Below are positions 15,935-25,401 of a DNA stretch of 63,247 nt, one piece after another. Under the pieces are notes generated by a model. The model saw only the letters and a program-made list of their open reading frames with translations. It ran no database searches and was not told where the DNA came from. The position numbers were made by a program, and so were the translations under genes. The stretch's first letter is position 1; each line of letters opens with the position of its first letter. Source of the DNA: an uncultured Faecalibacterium sp. (GTDB lineage: Bacteria; Bacillota; Clostridia; Oscillospirales; Ruminococcaceae); contig UQDV01000012.1 of NCBI GenBank assembly GCA_900539945.1, positions 1 through 63,247 on the forward strand. The letters run 5' to 3'.

Positions 15935-16690
15935 ATGTTGGCAGAAGAACGGTTCGGGCAGATCCTGAATCTGCTGAGCAAACAGCGCACGGCCACCGTG
16001 CAGGAGCTGTGCGAGGCGCTGGGCACCAGCGAGTCCACCATCCGGCGTGACCTGACGGAGCTGGACCGGCTGGGCAAGCTGAACAAGGTGCACGGTGGGG
16101 CCACTCTGCCGGACAGCCGCTTCCAGGCCGAGGAACCCACCATGCAGGCCAAGGAGACGCTGGCCGTGCCCCAGAAGCGGGCCATTGCGGCGGCTGCCGC
16201 TGCCCTCATCCACGCCGAGGACTTTGTGTTCATCGACGCAGGCTCCACCACGCTGGAACTGGTGCGGGCGCTGCAGGGCGAGGCCCTGCAGGCAAACTAT
16301 GTGACCAACGGCGTGGCCCATGCCCGCACGCTGGCCCAGAAGGGCTGCCGGGTGTTCCTGCCCGGCGGGCTGCTGCGGCCCCAGACCGAGGCCATCGTGG
16401 GCGCGGCAGCCGTGAGCAGCCTGCAGCAGTACAACTTCACCAAGGCGTTCATGGGGGCCAACGGTGTGGCGCTGGAAGCAGGCTTCACCACCCCGGACCC
16501 GGAGGAAGCCGCCGTGAAAGCCACGGTGGTGCACCGCGCACGGGAGAGCTGGTTTCTGGTGGATGACGCCAAGTTTGCGCGCATCTGCCCGGCGGTGATC
16601 GCAGACCTGCACAGCGGTGCCATCCTGACCAACCGCTGCCCCAGCCCTAAATACAAACAATACACGCTGGTAAAGGAGACGGAACTATGA
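15935..16690 (+). CDS. DeoR-family repressor of the fructose operon
   Basis: The 251-residue protein has an N-terminal DeoR winged helix (about 1-57, with TSESTIRRDLTELDRLGKL as the recognition part) and a C-terminal sugar-phosphate sensor domain (DFVFIDAGSTTLELVRAL, then GANGV). It matches FruR repressors that release DNA on binding fructose 1-phosphate. It heads the operon and overlaps fruK by 4 bp. Tandem repeats in front of the gene are good candidates for its own operator. Confidence 0.92.
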   Translation: MLAEERFGQILNLLSKQRTATVQELCEALGTSESTIRRDLTELDRLGKLNKVHGGATLPDSRFQAEEPTMQAKETLAVPQKRAIAAAAAALIHAEDFVFIDAGSTTLELVRALQGEALQANYVTNGVAHARTLAQKGCRVFLPGGLLRPQTEAIVGAAAVSSLQQYNFTKAFMGANGVALEAGFTTPDPEEAAVKATVVHRARESWFLVDDAKFARICPAVIADLHSGAILTNRCPSPKYKQYTLVKETEL

Positions 16691-17592
16691 TCTACACTGT
16701 CACATTCAACCCGGCCATCGACTATGTGGTGCGGCTGGACGCCCCGCTGGAAGTCGGGCAGGTGAACCGTGCCTGCGGCGAGGACTGCGTGCTGGGCGGC
16801 AAGGGCATCAACGTGTCCGGCGTGCTGGCCCAGCTGGGCTGCCCCAGCGTGGCGCTGGGCTTTGTGGCCGGGGAGACCGGTGCCTGGCTGGAGCGCGGTC
16901 TGGCCGCGCAGGGCCTGCACACCGACTTTGTGCATCTGGAAAACGGCATGACCCGCATCAATGTCAAGATCAAGGCGGGGCAGGAGACCGAGCTGAACGG
17001 AGCTGGGCCGGACATCCCGGACGAGGCCCTGCACCAGCTGGAAGAAAAGCTGGACGGTCTGACCGAAAATGACGTGCTGATTTTAGCCGGCAGCATCCCC
17101 GCCAGCCTGCCGCAGGACGTGTATCAGCGGCTGCTGGCCCGGCTGGACGGCCGGGGCGTGCGCTGCGTGGTGGACGCCACCCGCGCCCTGCTGGTGAACG
17201 TGCTGCCCTACCACCCCTTCCTCATCAAGCCCAACAACCACGAGCTGGGCGAGATCGTGGGCAGGGAGCTGCACACGGATGAAGAGATCGCGGCAGCGGC
17301 CCGCGCCCTGCAGGAAAAGGGTGCCCGCAATGTGCTGGTGAGCATGGCCGGGGACGGTGCCCTGCTGCTGGACGAGGAAGGCCAGACCCACCGCATCGGC
17401 TGCCCCAAGGGCAAGGTGGTCAACAGCGTGGGCGCAGGCGACAGCATGGTGGCCGGTTTTGTGGCTGGGTATCTGCAAAGCGGCAGCTACGCGCAGGCGC
17501 TGCGGCTGGGCACCGCCTGCGGCAGCGCAACGGCGTTCAGCCTTGGGCTTGCCACAAAGGAGAAGATCGACGAGCTGCTGGCGCAGCTTTGA
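16687..17592 (+). CDS. fruK: 1-phosphofructokinase FruK
   Basis: The 301-residue PfkB-family kinase converts fructose 1-phosphate to fructose 1,6-bisphosphate. It has the family N-terminus YTVTFNPAIDYVV, the sugar-binding segment GGKGINVSGVLAQLG and the C-terminal anion hole with catalytic Asp, GAGDSMVAGFVAGYL. It overlaps the repressor gene and is followed 29 bp later by the fructose PTS gene, the classic fru order in Firmicutes. Confidence 0.96.
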   Translation: MIYTVTFNPAIDYVVRLDAPLEVGQVNRACGEDCVLGGKGINVSGVLAQLGCPSVALGFVAGETGAWLERGLAAQGLHTDFVHLENGMTRINVKIKAGQETELNGAGPDIPDEALHQLEEKLDGLTENDVLILAGSIPASLPQDVYQRLLARLDGRGVRCVVDATRALLVNVLPYHPFLIKPNNHELGEIVGRELHTDEEIAAAARALQEKGARNVLVSMAGDGALLLDEEGQTHRIGCPKGKVVNSVGAGDSMVAGFVAGYLQSGSYAQALRLGTACGSATAFSLGLATKEKIDELLAQL

Positions 17593-17621
17593 TGGAATAA
17601 AAGGAATAAGGAGAAACGTTT

Positions 17622-19544
17622 ATGCGCATTACCGAGTTATTTACCGCACAGTCCATTGCGCTGGACGAGGCGCTGCAAACACAGGAGGAGATCCTGAGCC
17701 GTCTGGTGGAGCTGCAGGCCACCCACGGCAACATCACCGACAAGGATGCCTACAAAAAGGCCCTCTACGCCCGCGAGGCCGAGGGCTCTACCTATGTGGA
17801 CAACGGCATCACGGTGCCCCACGCCAAAACGGCTGTGGTCACCCGGCCCAGCCTGGCCGCTTTGCGTCTGGCAAAGCCGGTGCAGTACAACGCCGAGGAT
17901 GACGGCACCACCGACCTGCTGTTTGCCATTGCAGCGCCGGAAAACGGCAGCCTGCATGTAGATATGCTGGCCCGCATGATGCAGATGCTGATGAACGAGG
18001 ATTTTGTGGAAAAGCTTAAGGCTGCCAAGACCCCCAAGGAGTTTCTGGACTGCATCGACGCGCAGGAGGAAGCCCAGTTTGGTGCCGAGAGCTTTACGCA
18101 GCAGCAGCTGCCCCAGAATGGTTACCGCATCCTGGCGGTGACGGCCTGCGTCAACGGCATCGCTCACACCTACATGGCCGCCGAGGCGCTGACCAAGGCC
18201 GGTGACAAGCTGGGCCTGCCCACCAAGGTGGAGACCAACGGTTCGGACGGCGCAAAGAACATCCTGACCCGTGCCGAGATCGCCGCCTGCGACGGCATCA
18301 TCGTGGCCGCCGAGAAAAAGGTAGACACCGCCCGCTTTGACGGCAAGCCGGTGCTGTTCACCCGGGTGGATGACGGCATCCATAAGCCGGAAGAGCTCAT
18401 CAAGAAGATCGCCCACGGCGAAGTGCCGGTGTTCCGCGCCGAGGGCGGTGCCGAGGCCGCCGAGAGCACCGACACCAAGGACAGCTTTGGCCGCAGCCTG
18501 TACAAAAACCTGATGAACGGCGTCTCCCACATGCTGCCCTTCGTGGTGGGCGGCGGCATCATGATCGCGCTGGCCTTCCTGCTGGACGATTACAGCATCG
18601 ACCCCGCTAACTTTGGCATGAACACTCCGGTGGCCGCTTTCTTCAAGACGGTGGGTAGCGCGGCCTTCGGCTACATGCTGCCCATTCTGGCAGGCTTCAT
18701 CGCCATGTCCATCGCCGACCGTCCGGGCTTGGCGGTGGGCTTTGCCGGCGGTGTGCTGGCCATGAACGGCACCAACTTTGCGGGCATCGCCAATGGTGAG
18801 ACCACCGGCATCTCCGGCGGTTTCCTGGCTGCCATGCTGGCCGGTTTTGCAGCGGGCTACATCGTGCAGTTCCTGAAAAAGATCACCGAAAAGCTGCCCG
18901 CCAGCCTGAACGGCCTTCGCCCCATGCTGATCTACCCGCTGGGCGGCATGCTGATCATTGGTGCCGTGATGTGCGGCATCAACCCGGTCATGGGCATGAT
19001 CAACACCGCCATGACCAACTGGCTGAACGCCATGGGCGGCACCTCCAAGGTGCTGCTGGGTGCCATCGTGGCCGGTATGATGAGCATCGACATGGGCGGC
19101 CCCTTCAACAAGGCAGCGTATGTGTTTGGCACCGCAGCCCTTGCTTCCGGCAACTATGAGGTCATGGCCGCCGTCATGGTGGGCGGCATGGTGCCTCCCA
19201 TTGCCATCGCCCTGTCCACCACCTTCTGCCCCAAGAAGTGGACCCCCGACGAGCGCCGCAACGGCATCGTGAACTACGTCATGGGCCTGTGCTTCGTCAC
19301 CGAGGGTGCCATCCCCTATGCAGCAGCCGACCCGCTGCGCATCCTGCCCAGCTGCATCATCGGCTCGGCCCTGGCCGGTTCCCTGTCCATGGTCTTTGGC
19401 TGCGGCCTGCGGGCACCCCACGGCGGCATCTTCGTGTTCCCCGTGGTGGACCACGCCGCTCTGTACTGCGTGGCGCTGGCTGTGGGCAGCGTGGTGGGTG
19501 CTGTGATCCTGAGCCTGCTCAAGAAGGACCGCACCGACGCCTGA
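17622..19544 (+). CDS. fruA: PTS fructose transporter EIIABC
   Basis: The 640-residue protein imports fructose while phosphorylating it at C1. Domain order is EIIA (1-150; active His67 in NGITVPHAKT), EIIB (about 165-265; phospho-Cys176 in AVTACVNGIAHTYMAAEAL) and membrane EIIC (about 285-635). The EIIB active loop reads CVNG where CPTG is usual. HPr and enzyme I are not encoded here. It is last in the fru operon and is followed by a strong terminator. Confidence 0.96.
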   Translation: MRITELFTAQSIALDEALQTQEEILSRLVELQATHGNITDKDAYKKALYAREAEGSTYVDNGITVPHAKTAVVTRPSLAALRLAKPVQYNAEDDGTTDLLFAIAAPENGSLHVDMLARMMQMLMNEDFVEKLKAAKTPKEFLDCIDAQEEAQFGAESFTQQQLPQNGYRILAVTACVNGIAHTYMAAEALTKAGDKLGLPTKVETNGSDGAKNILTRAEIAACDGIIVAAEKKVDTARFDGKPVLFTRVDDGIHKPEELIKKIAHGEVPVFRAEGGAEAAESTDTKDSFGRSLYKNLMNGVSHMLPFVVGGGIMIALAFLLDDYSIDPANFGMNTPVAAFFKTVGSAAFGYMLPILAGFIAMSIADRPGLAVGFAGGVLAMNGTNFAGIANGETTGISGGFLAAMLAGFAAGYIVQFLKKITEKLPASLNGLRPMLIYPLGGMLIIGAVMCGINPVMGMINTAMTNWLNAMGGTSKVLLGAIVAGMMSIDMGGPFNKAAYVFGTAALASGNYEVMAAVMVGGMVPPIAIALSTTFCPKKWTPDERRNGIVNYVMGLCFVTEGAIPYAAADPLRILPSCIIGSALAGSLSMVFGCGLRAPHGGIFVFPVVDHAALYCVALAVGSVVGAVILSLLKKDRTDA

Positions 19545-19584
19545 TCTGCCATTTACTCCCTCCATTGGAGACTTCTTCATACAG

Positions 19585-19618
19585 CACAAGGCCCCCGGGA
19601 ATCCGGGGGCCTTGTGTC
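19585..19618. terminator. terminator of the fru operon
   Basis: A CACAAGGCCCCCGG stem with a short loop and perfect return arm (19585-19616). The T-content after it is modest, but the stem is very stable. Confidence 0.7.
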
Positions 19619-19695
19619 GTTTCAGTGGATCTCTTTACACAAAAACGGCTGCCCGGTGTGGAAAACCGGAGCAGCCGCTTTGCATGGATGAAATC

Positions 19696-20631
19696 TTATT
19701 TGCCGTGCTTCACGCGCTGGATCTCGCCCAGATCGTAAGGCGTGTTCTGGTAGACGTAGTAGTTCAGCCAGTTCTCGTACAGCAGGTGAGCATGGGCGCG
19801 CCAGCGGAACAGCGGAGGCTGCTCCGGGTCATCGTCCGGATAGTAGTTGACGGGCACGTGGATGGGCAGGCCCTTGGCCACGTCCCGCTTGTACTCGGCA
19901 TCCAGCGTGTACTTGTCGTACTCCGGGTGGCCGGTGACAAAGATTTGCCGTCCGTTCTCGGTGCTCATGAGGAAGGGCCCGGCCACATCGCTCTCGGCCA
20001 GGATGCGCAGCGCGTCGCAGGCATCCACATCGGCCCGGCGGATGCCGGTGTGGCGGCTGTGGGGCGCATAGAACACCTCGTCAAAGCCGCGCACCAGAGG
20101 GTTCGCCGGGCGGGTGACCCGGTGCTCGAACACGCCGAACATCTTTTCCGGCAGCAGCTCCTTGTGCACACCGTAGTGGTAGTACAGGCCCGCCTGGGCA
20201 CCCCAGCAGACGTGCAGGGTGGAGTAGACGTTCGTCTCGCTGAAATCCATGATCTCGCACAGTTCCGGCCAGTAGTCCACCTGCTCAAAGTCCATGGTCT
20301 CCACCGGGGCACCGGTGATGATCATGCCGTCGTAGCGGTTGTTCTTCACCTCGTCAAAGGTCTTGTAGAATGCATCCAGATGGGCGGCCGACACATGGGT
20401 GGCGGCGTGGCTGGCCGTCTGCAGCAGGGTCATATGCACCTGCAGGGGGGTGTTGGCCAGCAGACGGGCGATCTGGGTCTCGGTGGCGATCTTGGTGGGC
20501 ATCAGGTTCAGGATCAGGATCTCCAGCGGGCGGATGTGCTGTGCCAGTGCCCGCTCCCGGTGCATGACAAAGACGTTTTCTTCATAAAGGGCATCGTAGG
20601 CGGGCAGGGTCTTGGGGATGATCAGCGGCAT
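19696..20631 (-). CDS. metA: homoserine O-acetyltransferase, MetA type
   Basis: The 311-residue enzyme activates homoserine for methionine synthesis. The nucleophile is Cys142 in [17 protein letters not shown], with family segments [15 protein letters not shown] and [15 protein letters not shown] [14 protein letters not shown]. Residue 111 is Glu (GAPVETMDF); in this family Glu at 111 is linked to acetyl-CoA and Gly to succinyl-CoA, so I call it an acetyltransferase. This agrees with the downstream-acting MetY, encoded next to it. The ATG at 20631 has GGAG upstream. Confidence 0.93.
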   Translation of the reverse strand: MPLIIPKTLPAYDALYEENVFVMHRERALAQHIRPLEILILNLMPTKIATETQIARLLANTPLQVHMTLLQTASHAATHVSAAHLDAFYKTFDEVKNNRYDGMIITGAPVETMDFEQVDYWPELCEIMDFSETNVYSTLHVCWGAQAGLYYHYGVHKELLPEKMFGVFEHRVTRPANPLVRGFDEVFYAPHSRHTGIRRADVDACDALRILAESDVAGPFLMSTENGRQIFVTGHPEYDKYTLDAEYKRDVAKGLPIHVPVNYYPDDDPEQPPLFRWRAHAHLLYENWLNYYVYQNTPYDLGEIQRVKHGK

Positions 20632-20707
20632 AGTTCGTACTCCTAACGATTTAGAATAGCCTCCGCTGGCGCTCTGGCTGTTTCAGCGGAATATTTATTT
20701 TTATTGC

Positions 20708-20875
20708 AGGAACGGAAAGCCTGCGGGCTTTCCGTTCCTGCCTTTTTCACGGGAGAGGTCGTGGCGGGAAACAGCATCTCTACCCGCAGGGCCATCCGAA
20801 AACGTTTCACGGGTGGGGCTGTAATGAGAAACAGCAACTCCACCCATGAAAAACTCCGGCGTACCCTTCATCGGG
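20708..20875 (-). repeat. paired stem-loop repeat between metY and metA
   Basis: Two related units, about 20748-20787 and 20804-20847, share TTTCACGGG, GAAACAGCA and CTCnACCC and can each fold back. They are followed on the minus strand by a perfect hairpin at 20708-20739 (AGGAACGGAAAGCC arms) with an A/T-rich tail. The unit could be a tandem RNA element in the metA leader, a transcription terminator region of metY or a dispersed genomic repeat. It does not match the SAM riboswitches I know. Confidence 0.4.
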
Positions 20876-20906
20876 AAAAAACGACCATGCAGCTGACCGG
20901 ACGGGA

Positions 20907-22181
20907 TCAGATCTTATCCAGTGCCTGTGCGATGTCGGCAATGAGGTCCTCGCTGCTTTCCAGGCCGCAGCTCATGCGCACCAGCTCAGCGGGCACACCG
21001 GCGGCCTTCAGCTGCTCATCGTTCATCTGACGGTGGGTGCTGGAAGCGGGGTTCAGGCAGCAGGTGCGGGCATCGGCCACATGGGTCTCGATGGCGGCCA
21101 GCTTCAGTTCCTTCATAAAGGTGCTGGCTGCCTCACGGCCGCCGGCCAGGCCAAAGCTGACCACGCCGCAGCTGCCGTTCGGCAGGTACTTTTCGGCCAG
21201 TGCATGGTAGGGGCTGGATTCCAGACCGCAGTAGTTGACGTAAGCCACCTTCGGGTGAGCTTCCAGGAACTTTGCCACGGCCATGCCGTTCTCGCAGTGG
21301 CGCTGCATGCGCACATGCAGGCTCTCCAGACCCAGATTCAGCATGTAGGCGTTCATGGGGGACTGCATGGAACCAAAGTCGCGCATCAGCTGGGCCGTTG
21401 CCTTGGTGATGAAGGCACCCTCCTTGCCAAAACGCTCGGCGTAGGTGATGCCGTGGTAGCTGTCATCCGGGGTGCACAGGCCGGGGAACTTGTCGGCGTG
21501 GGCCATCCAGTCGAACTTGCCACTGTCCACGATGGCACCGCCCAGTACGGCGCCATGGCCGTCCATGTACTTGGTGGTGGAGTGGGTCACGATGTCGGCA
21601 CCCCACTCGAAGGGGCGGCAGTTGACCGGGGTGGGGAAGGTGTTGTCCACGATGAGCGGCACGCCGTGGGCGTGGGCTGCCTGCGCAAACTTTTCAATGT
21701 CCAGCACGGTCAGGGCAGGGTTGGCGATGGTCTCGCCGAATACGACCTTGGTGTTGGGGCGGAACGCGGCGTTCAGCTCTTCCTCGGTGCACAGCGGGTC
21801 CACAAAGGTGGCCTCGATGCCCATCTTTTTCATGGTGACCGAGATGAGGTTGAAGGTGCCGCCGTAGATGGTGCTGGATGCCACGATGTGGTCACCGGCC
21901 TGGCAAAGGTTGAACAGGGCGAAGAAGTTGGCAGCCTGCCCGCTGGAAGTCAGCATGGCAGCGGTGCCGCCTTCCAGTTCACAGATCTTCTGGGCCACAA
22001 GGTCACAGGTGGGGTTCTGCAGGCGGGAATAGAAGTAGCCGTTGGCCTCCAGGTCAAACAGCTTGCCCATGTCCTCGCTGGTGGCGTACTTGAAGGTGGT
22101 GGACTGGATGATGGGGATCTGGCGGGGTTCGCCGTTTCCGGGCGTATAGCCGCCCTGCACGCAGATGGTATCACGATTCAT
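20907..22181 (-). CDS. metY: O-acetylhomoserine sulfhydrylase MetY
   Basis: The 424-residue PLP enzyme makes homocysteine from O-acetylhomoserine and sulfide. It belongs to the Cys/Met metabolism fold-type I family: YSRLQNPT near the N-terminus, SSGQAANFFALF, IVDNTFPTP, the PLP lysine Lys204 in THSTTKYMDGHG and ESSPYHALAEKYLP. The ATG at 22181 has AAGGAG 8 nt upstream. It lies 275 bp before metA on the same strand; together they form a direct-sulfhydrylation route and feed the same need as the metNIQ importer upstream. Confidence 0.95.
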   Translation of the reverse strand: MNRDTICVQGGYTPGNGEPRQIPIIQSTTFKYATSEDMGKLFDLEANGYFYSRLQNPTCDLVAQKICELEGGTAAMLTSSGQAANFFALFNLCQAGDHIVASSTIYGGTFNLISVTMKKMGIEATFVDPLCTEEELNAAFRPNTKVVFGETIANPALTVLDIEKFAQAAHAHGVPLIVDNTFPTPVNCRPFEWGADIVTHSTTKYMDGHGAVLGGAIVDSGKFDWMAHADKFPGLCTPDDSYHGITYAERFGKEGAFITKATAQLMRDFGSMQSPMNAYMLNLGLESLHVRMQRHCENGMAVAKFLEAHPKVAYVNYCGLESSPYHALAEKYLPNGSCGVVSFGLAGGREAASTFMKELKLAAIETHVADARTCCLNPASSTHRQMNDEQLKAAGVPAELVRMSCGLESSEDLIADIAQALDKI

Positions 22182-22217
22182 ACTACATACTCCTTTGCTG
22201 GGTTTGTCCATATAGCA

Positions 22218-22258
22218 CAATTCCCCGCAGGGAGCATACAGCCTCCGGCGGGGAATTG
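22218..22258 (-). other. stable hairpin in front of metY
   Basis: Perfect 11-bp arms CAATTCCCCGC and GCGGGGAATTG (22218-22228 with 22248-22258) with an inner GGAG/CTCC pairing. There is no T run after it, so it may be a processing or stability element between metI and metY, not a terminator. Confidence 0.45.
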
Positions 22259-22346
22259 AAACGTTAAATTTTTCCCTGCCGGGATCGTCTGGCAGTATGG
22301 TTTAAGGAAACTTTTCCATCACCATGAAAAGCCTTCCGGCACTCTT

Positions 22347-23003
22347 TTACTTCCGCAGGCGCTTGTCGCTCCGGGTCGCCCAGAAGGTGCCCGCGCTCTG
22401 GAACACCTGCACCATGAGCACCAGCAGGATGACACACACGATCATGATGTCGGTCTGGTAGCGGTAATAGCCGTAGGACAGGGCGATCTTGCCCAGGCCG
22501 CCGCCGCCAATGACGCCGGACATGGCCGAGTAGCCCAGAATGGTGGTCAGGGCCGTGGTCATGCTGGAGATCAGGCCGGGCAGGCACTCCGGGATCATCA
22601 CTTTGGTAATGATCTGGAACGGGGTGGCACCCATGCTCTGGGCAGCTTCCACCACACCTTCGTCCAGCTCGCGCAGGCTGGTCTCTACCAGACGTGCCAC
22701 GAACGGGAAGGCGGCCACCACCAGCGGAACGATGGTGGCTTTGGTACCCACCGTGGTGCCTACGATGACACGGGTGAGCGGGAATACACAGATCATCAGA
22801 ATCAGAAAGGGCACACTGCGCAGAATGTTGATGACGATGTTGAGGATGTGCATCAGCCAGCCGGGCAGGGGCAGCACGCCGTCCTTGTCACCGGCCACCA
22901 GCAGCACGCCCAGCGGCAGGCCCAGCACCAGCGCAAACGCGGTGGAAAGAACCGTCACATAGAACGTTTCCCAAATGGCAAAGCCATAATCTGCAATACT
23001 CAT
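22347..23003 (-). CDS. metI: methionine ABC transporter permease MetI
   Basis: The 218-residue protein has five hydrophobic segments and the MetI pattern WETFYVTVLSTAFALVLGLPLG, with the ATPase-contact loop EAAQSMGATPFQIITKVMIPE. It forms the membrane channel of the methionine importer. Its ATG overlaps the metN stop by 4 bp. The operon metQ-metN-metI is under a methionine T-box. Confidence 0.95.
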   Translation of the reverse strand: MSIADYGFAIWETFYVTVLSTAFALVLGLPLGVLLVAGDKDGVLPLPGWLMHILNIVINILRSVPFLILMICVFPLTRVIVGTTVGTKATIVPLVVAAFPFVARLVETSLRELDEGVVEAAQSMGATPFQIITKVMIPECLPGLISSMTTALTTILGYSAMSGVIGGGGLGKIALSYGYYRYQTDIMIVCVILLVLMVQVFQSAGTFWATRSDKRLRK

Positions 23004-24013
23004 TCGCCGGTCACCTCCTCCACGGTCACGCCGGGCTGGCTGCGCATATAGGCAGCCGCCTGCTTGGCCAGCTCCACATCGGCAGGCAGCTTGAGCAGCA
23101 TGGAGCCGTAGCACTGGCCGCTCAGATCACGGGTATCGGCGCTGAGCACCGACACCAGAATGCCCTTTTCGGCGGCAAGGCTTGCCACCAGAGGCTTTGC
23201 GGTGGACGAACCGTTGAAGGTGACACGCACCACATGGTCATCCGGCGCAAAGCTGGAAAGGTCGCGGGCTGCGCTGCCGCCGTTGGGGGCGACCAGACGC
23301 TTTGCCGCAGCCGTCTTGGGGTTGGCGAAAATTTCCTGCACCGAGCCCTCTTCCATGACCACACCGCCGTCCAGGATGGCCACACTGTCGCAGATCTCTT
23401 CCACCACGCTCATCTGGTGGGTGATGACCACCACGGTGATGCCCAGCTTCTGGTTGATGTCCTTGATCAGGGTCAGGATGGAATGAGTGGTGTTGGGGTC
23501 CAGCGCACTGGTGGCCTCGTCGCACAGCAGCACCTTGGGGTTGGTGGCCAGGGCGCGGGCAATGGCAATGCGCTGCTTCTGGCCGCCGGACAGCTGGGCG
23601 GGGTAGGCGTTTGCCTTGTCGGGCAGGCCCACCATCTCCAGCAGCTCTTTGGCGCGCTTTTCGGCGTCGGCCTTTTTTACACCGGCCAGCTCCATGGGGA
23701 AACAGATGTTCTTCAGGCAGCTGCGCTGCATGAGCAGGTTGAACTGCTGGAAGATCATGGTGATCTCGCGGCGGCGCTCACGCAGGGCCGCCGGAGACAG
23801 GGTCTCCATGGCGGTGCCGTCGATCACCACACTGCCCTCGGTGGGGCGCTCCAACAGGTTGATGCAGCGCACCAGCGTGGATTTGCCCGCACCGGACATG
23901 CCGATGATGCCATAGATGGAACCATCCGGAATGGTCAGGTTGATGTCTTTCAGCGCGTTCACCGCGCCGTCCTTCATCTGGAAGGTCTTGGAAAGGTGTT
24001 TGATCTCGATCAC
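23000..24013 (-). CDS. metN: methionine ABC transporter ATPase MetN
   Basis: The 337-residue ATPase shows Walker [10 protein letters not shown] (38-46), the signature LSGGQKQR, Walker [13 protein letters not shown] and the switch His in [11 protein letters not shown]. The last 75 residues or so form the NIL domain, which in MetN binds methionine and shuts the pump off when the cell is replete. It lies between metQ and metI in the operon. Confidence 0.96.
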   Translation of the reverse strand: MIEIKHLSKTFQMKDGAVNALKDINLTIPDGSIYGIIGMSGAGKSTLVRCINLLERPTEGSVVIDGTAMETLSPAALRERRREITMIFQQFNLLMQRSCLKNICFPMELAGVKKADAEKRAKELLEMVGLPDKANAYPAQLSGGQKQRIAIARALATNPKVLLCDEATSALDPNTTHSILTLIKDINQKLGITVVVITHQMSVVEEICDSVAILDGGVVMEEGSVQEIFANPKTAAAKRLVAPNGGSAARDLSSFAPDDHVVRVTFNGSSTAKPLVASLAAEKGILVSVLSADTRDLSGQCYGSMLLKLPADVELAKQAAAYMRSQPGVTVEEVTGE

Positions 24014-24028
24014 AGAAAATTGCTCCTT

Positions 24029-24937
24029 TTAGCCTTCGATGGGTGCCAGGCTGTCCTGCTTGCCGCCGTAGATGCCCATGGGCTCCACATGGATGCCGGC
24101 AACCGTCACCAGGTGAGTGCCGTGCTCTGCATTGAAGTCATCCAGATACGGCTGATGCTGGAAGTAGTTGGTGTCAACGGTGCCGTCCTCGACCACGTTG
24201 TTGGGGATGATGTAGTCATCGTACTCCTGGATGTCCAGCGTGATGCCCTTGGCGGCCAGGATCTCCTTGCAGACCTCCAGCACCTCGCAGTGGGGAGCCG
24301 GGGTAGCGGCGCAGCTCACGGTCTCGCCGTTCAGAGCGTCGTAGTCAACGGAAGCGTCATAGCCGTCGGTGGGGTTCTCCACAACGGACACCACGGCACC
24401 CTTATAGTTCTCATCCATGAAGTCCTTGACCTGCTGGCTCTGCAGGGCAGCGGCCAGAGCCTTGATCTTGGGCTCCTCCTGGTTGCCGTCCTTGCAGACC
24501 AGAACGTTGACGTAAGCGGAAGATCCGTCCTCGATGGCCAGTGCATCGGTCGTGGGGTCCAGACCGGCAGAGATGGCGTAGTTGGAGTTGATGACGGCGT
24601 AGTCCTCGTCCTGCAGGACGTTGGGCACCTGAGCAGCCTCGACCTCATCGACGGTAACGTTCAGGGGGTTCTCCTCGATGTCCTTTGCGGTGGCGGTCAG
24701 GCCTGCGTCAGCCTTCAGCTTGAAGAAGCCGTTCTTCTCCAGCAGGGTCAGGGCACGAGCCTCGTTGGTGGTGTCGTTGGGCACGGCTACCTTGACCTTG
24801 TCCAGCTTGGCCACAGCAGAAGCAGCGGCGCTGGAAGCGGTGGAGGATGCAGTGGAAGAAGAACCACCGCAGGCGGTCAGGGCAGCGGCAGCAGCGGCCA
24901 CACCGGTAACTTTCAGAAAATCGCGACGAGTAATCAT
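24029..24937 (-). CDS. metQ: methionine-binding lipoprotein MetQ
   Basis: The 302-residue protein belongs to the NlpA/MetQ group (KVAVPNDTTNEARALTLLEKNG, NSNYAISAGLDP, GAVVSVVENPTDGYDAS). It captures methionine outside the membrane. The leader MITRRDFLKVTGVAAA has a twin-arginine motif, and a lipobox LTAC places the lipid on Cys23. The ATG at 24937 has GAGAGGG upstream. It is first in metQ-metN-metI, directly downstream of a Met-specific T-box. Confidence 0.94.
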   Translation of the reverse strand: MITRRDFLKVTGVAAAAAALTACGGSSSTASSTASSAAASAVAKLDKVKVAVPNDTTNEARALTLLEKNGFFKLKADAGLTATAKDIEENPLNVTVDEVEAAQVPNVLQDEDYAVINSNYAISAGLDPTTDALAIEDGSSAYVNVLVCKDGNQEEPKIKALAAALQSQQVKDFMDENYKGAVVSVVENPTDGYDASVDYDALNGETVSCAATPAPHCEVLEVCKEILAAKGITLDIQEYDDYIIPNNVVEDGTVDTNYFQHQPYLDDFNAEHGTHLVTVAGIHVEPMGIYGGKQDSLAPIEG

Positions 24938-25020
24938 GGTAAAATCCCTCTCTATCTTTGTAAAAAATTGTTGAGCGGCGGCGCGGCACAGTCCGCGCAC
25001 GCCTTGTACGGAGGACGAAA

Positions 25021-25310
25021 AAAGCCTCCGTCCTTACACGAGCCGAACGCTCAGCAAGGACGGAGGCATAACATCTTCCGTGGTACCACCTTGGTTTACT
25101 CTGCCCTCACGGACAAAGCCTCGATGCTGCGGCAGCTTCTGCTGCTTACAGCCGGACGCTGTAACGGGCGCATCCCGTTGCAGACTTAGCACTCCTGCGC
25201 CTCGCCCACACGGCTCCGAGACCATTTTCAGCTTCCTGTTTCCTGCCCTTTTCCATCGCCCGGGCTTTCTGGTAAGGATCAATGCGAAGGCCTACTCTTC
25301 TCTTCACAGC
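25021..25310 (-). promoter_or_regulatory. T-box leader of metQNI, methionine specifier
   Basis: On the minus strand the T-box sequence AAGGTGGTACCACGGAAG lies at 25093-25076, followed by a terminator built on GCCTCCGTCCTT arms and a T run (25066-25018). In stem I the segment GAAAATGGTCTCGGAG places ATG (25225-25223) at the specifier position. Uncharged tRNA-Met should therefore permit readthrough into the methionine importer. Confidence 0.92.
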
Positions 25311-25331
25311 CATTTTTGTGATATTGCATTT

Positions 25332-25360
25332 ATAATAAACCACTCCGACGGATTTGTCAA
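25332..25360 (-). promoter_or_regulatory. promoter of the metQNI operon
   Basis: TTGACA and TATTAT are separated by 17 bp on the minus strand, just upstream of the T-box leader. Confidence 0.8.
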
Positions 25361-25401
25361 CACCTACAACGAAGTTTTTTGGTAGGAAATTGGGCCTTCC
25401 G

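Noticed and set aside
17637..19589. Long antisense frame opposite fruA
   Set aside because: Composition is that of a reverse-complement shadow; fruA has full PTS domains.
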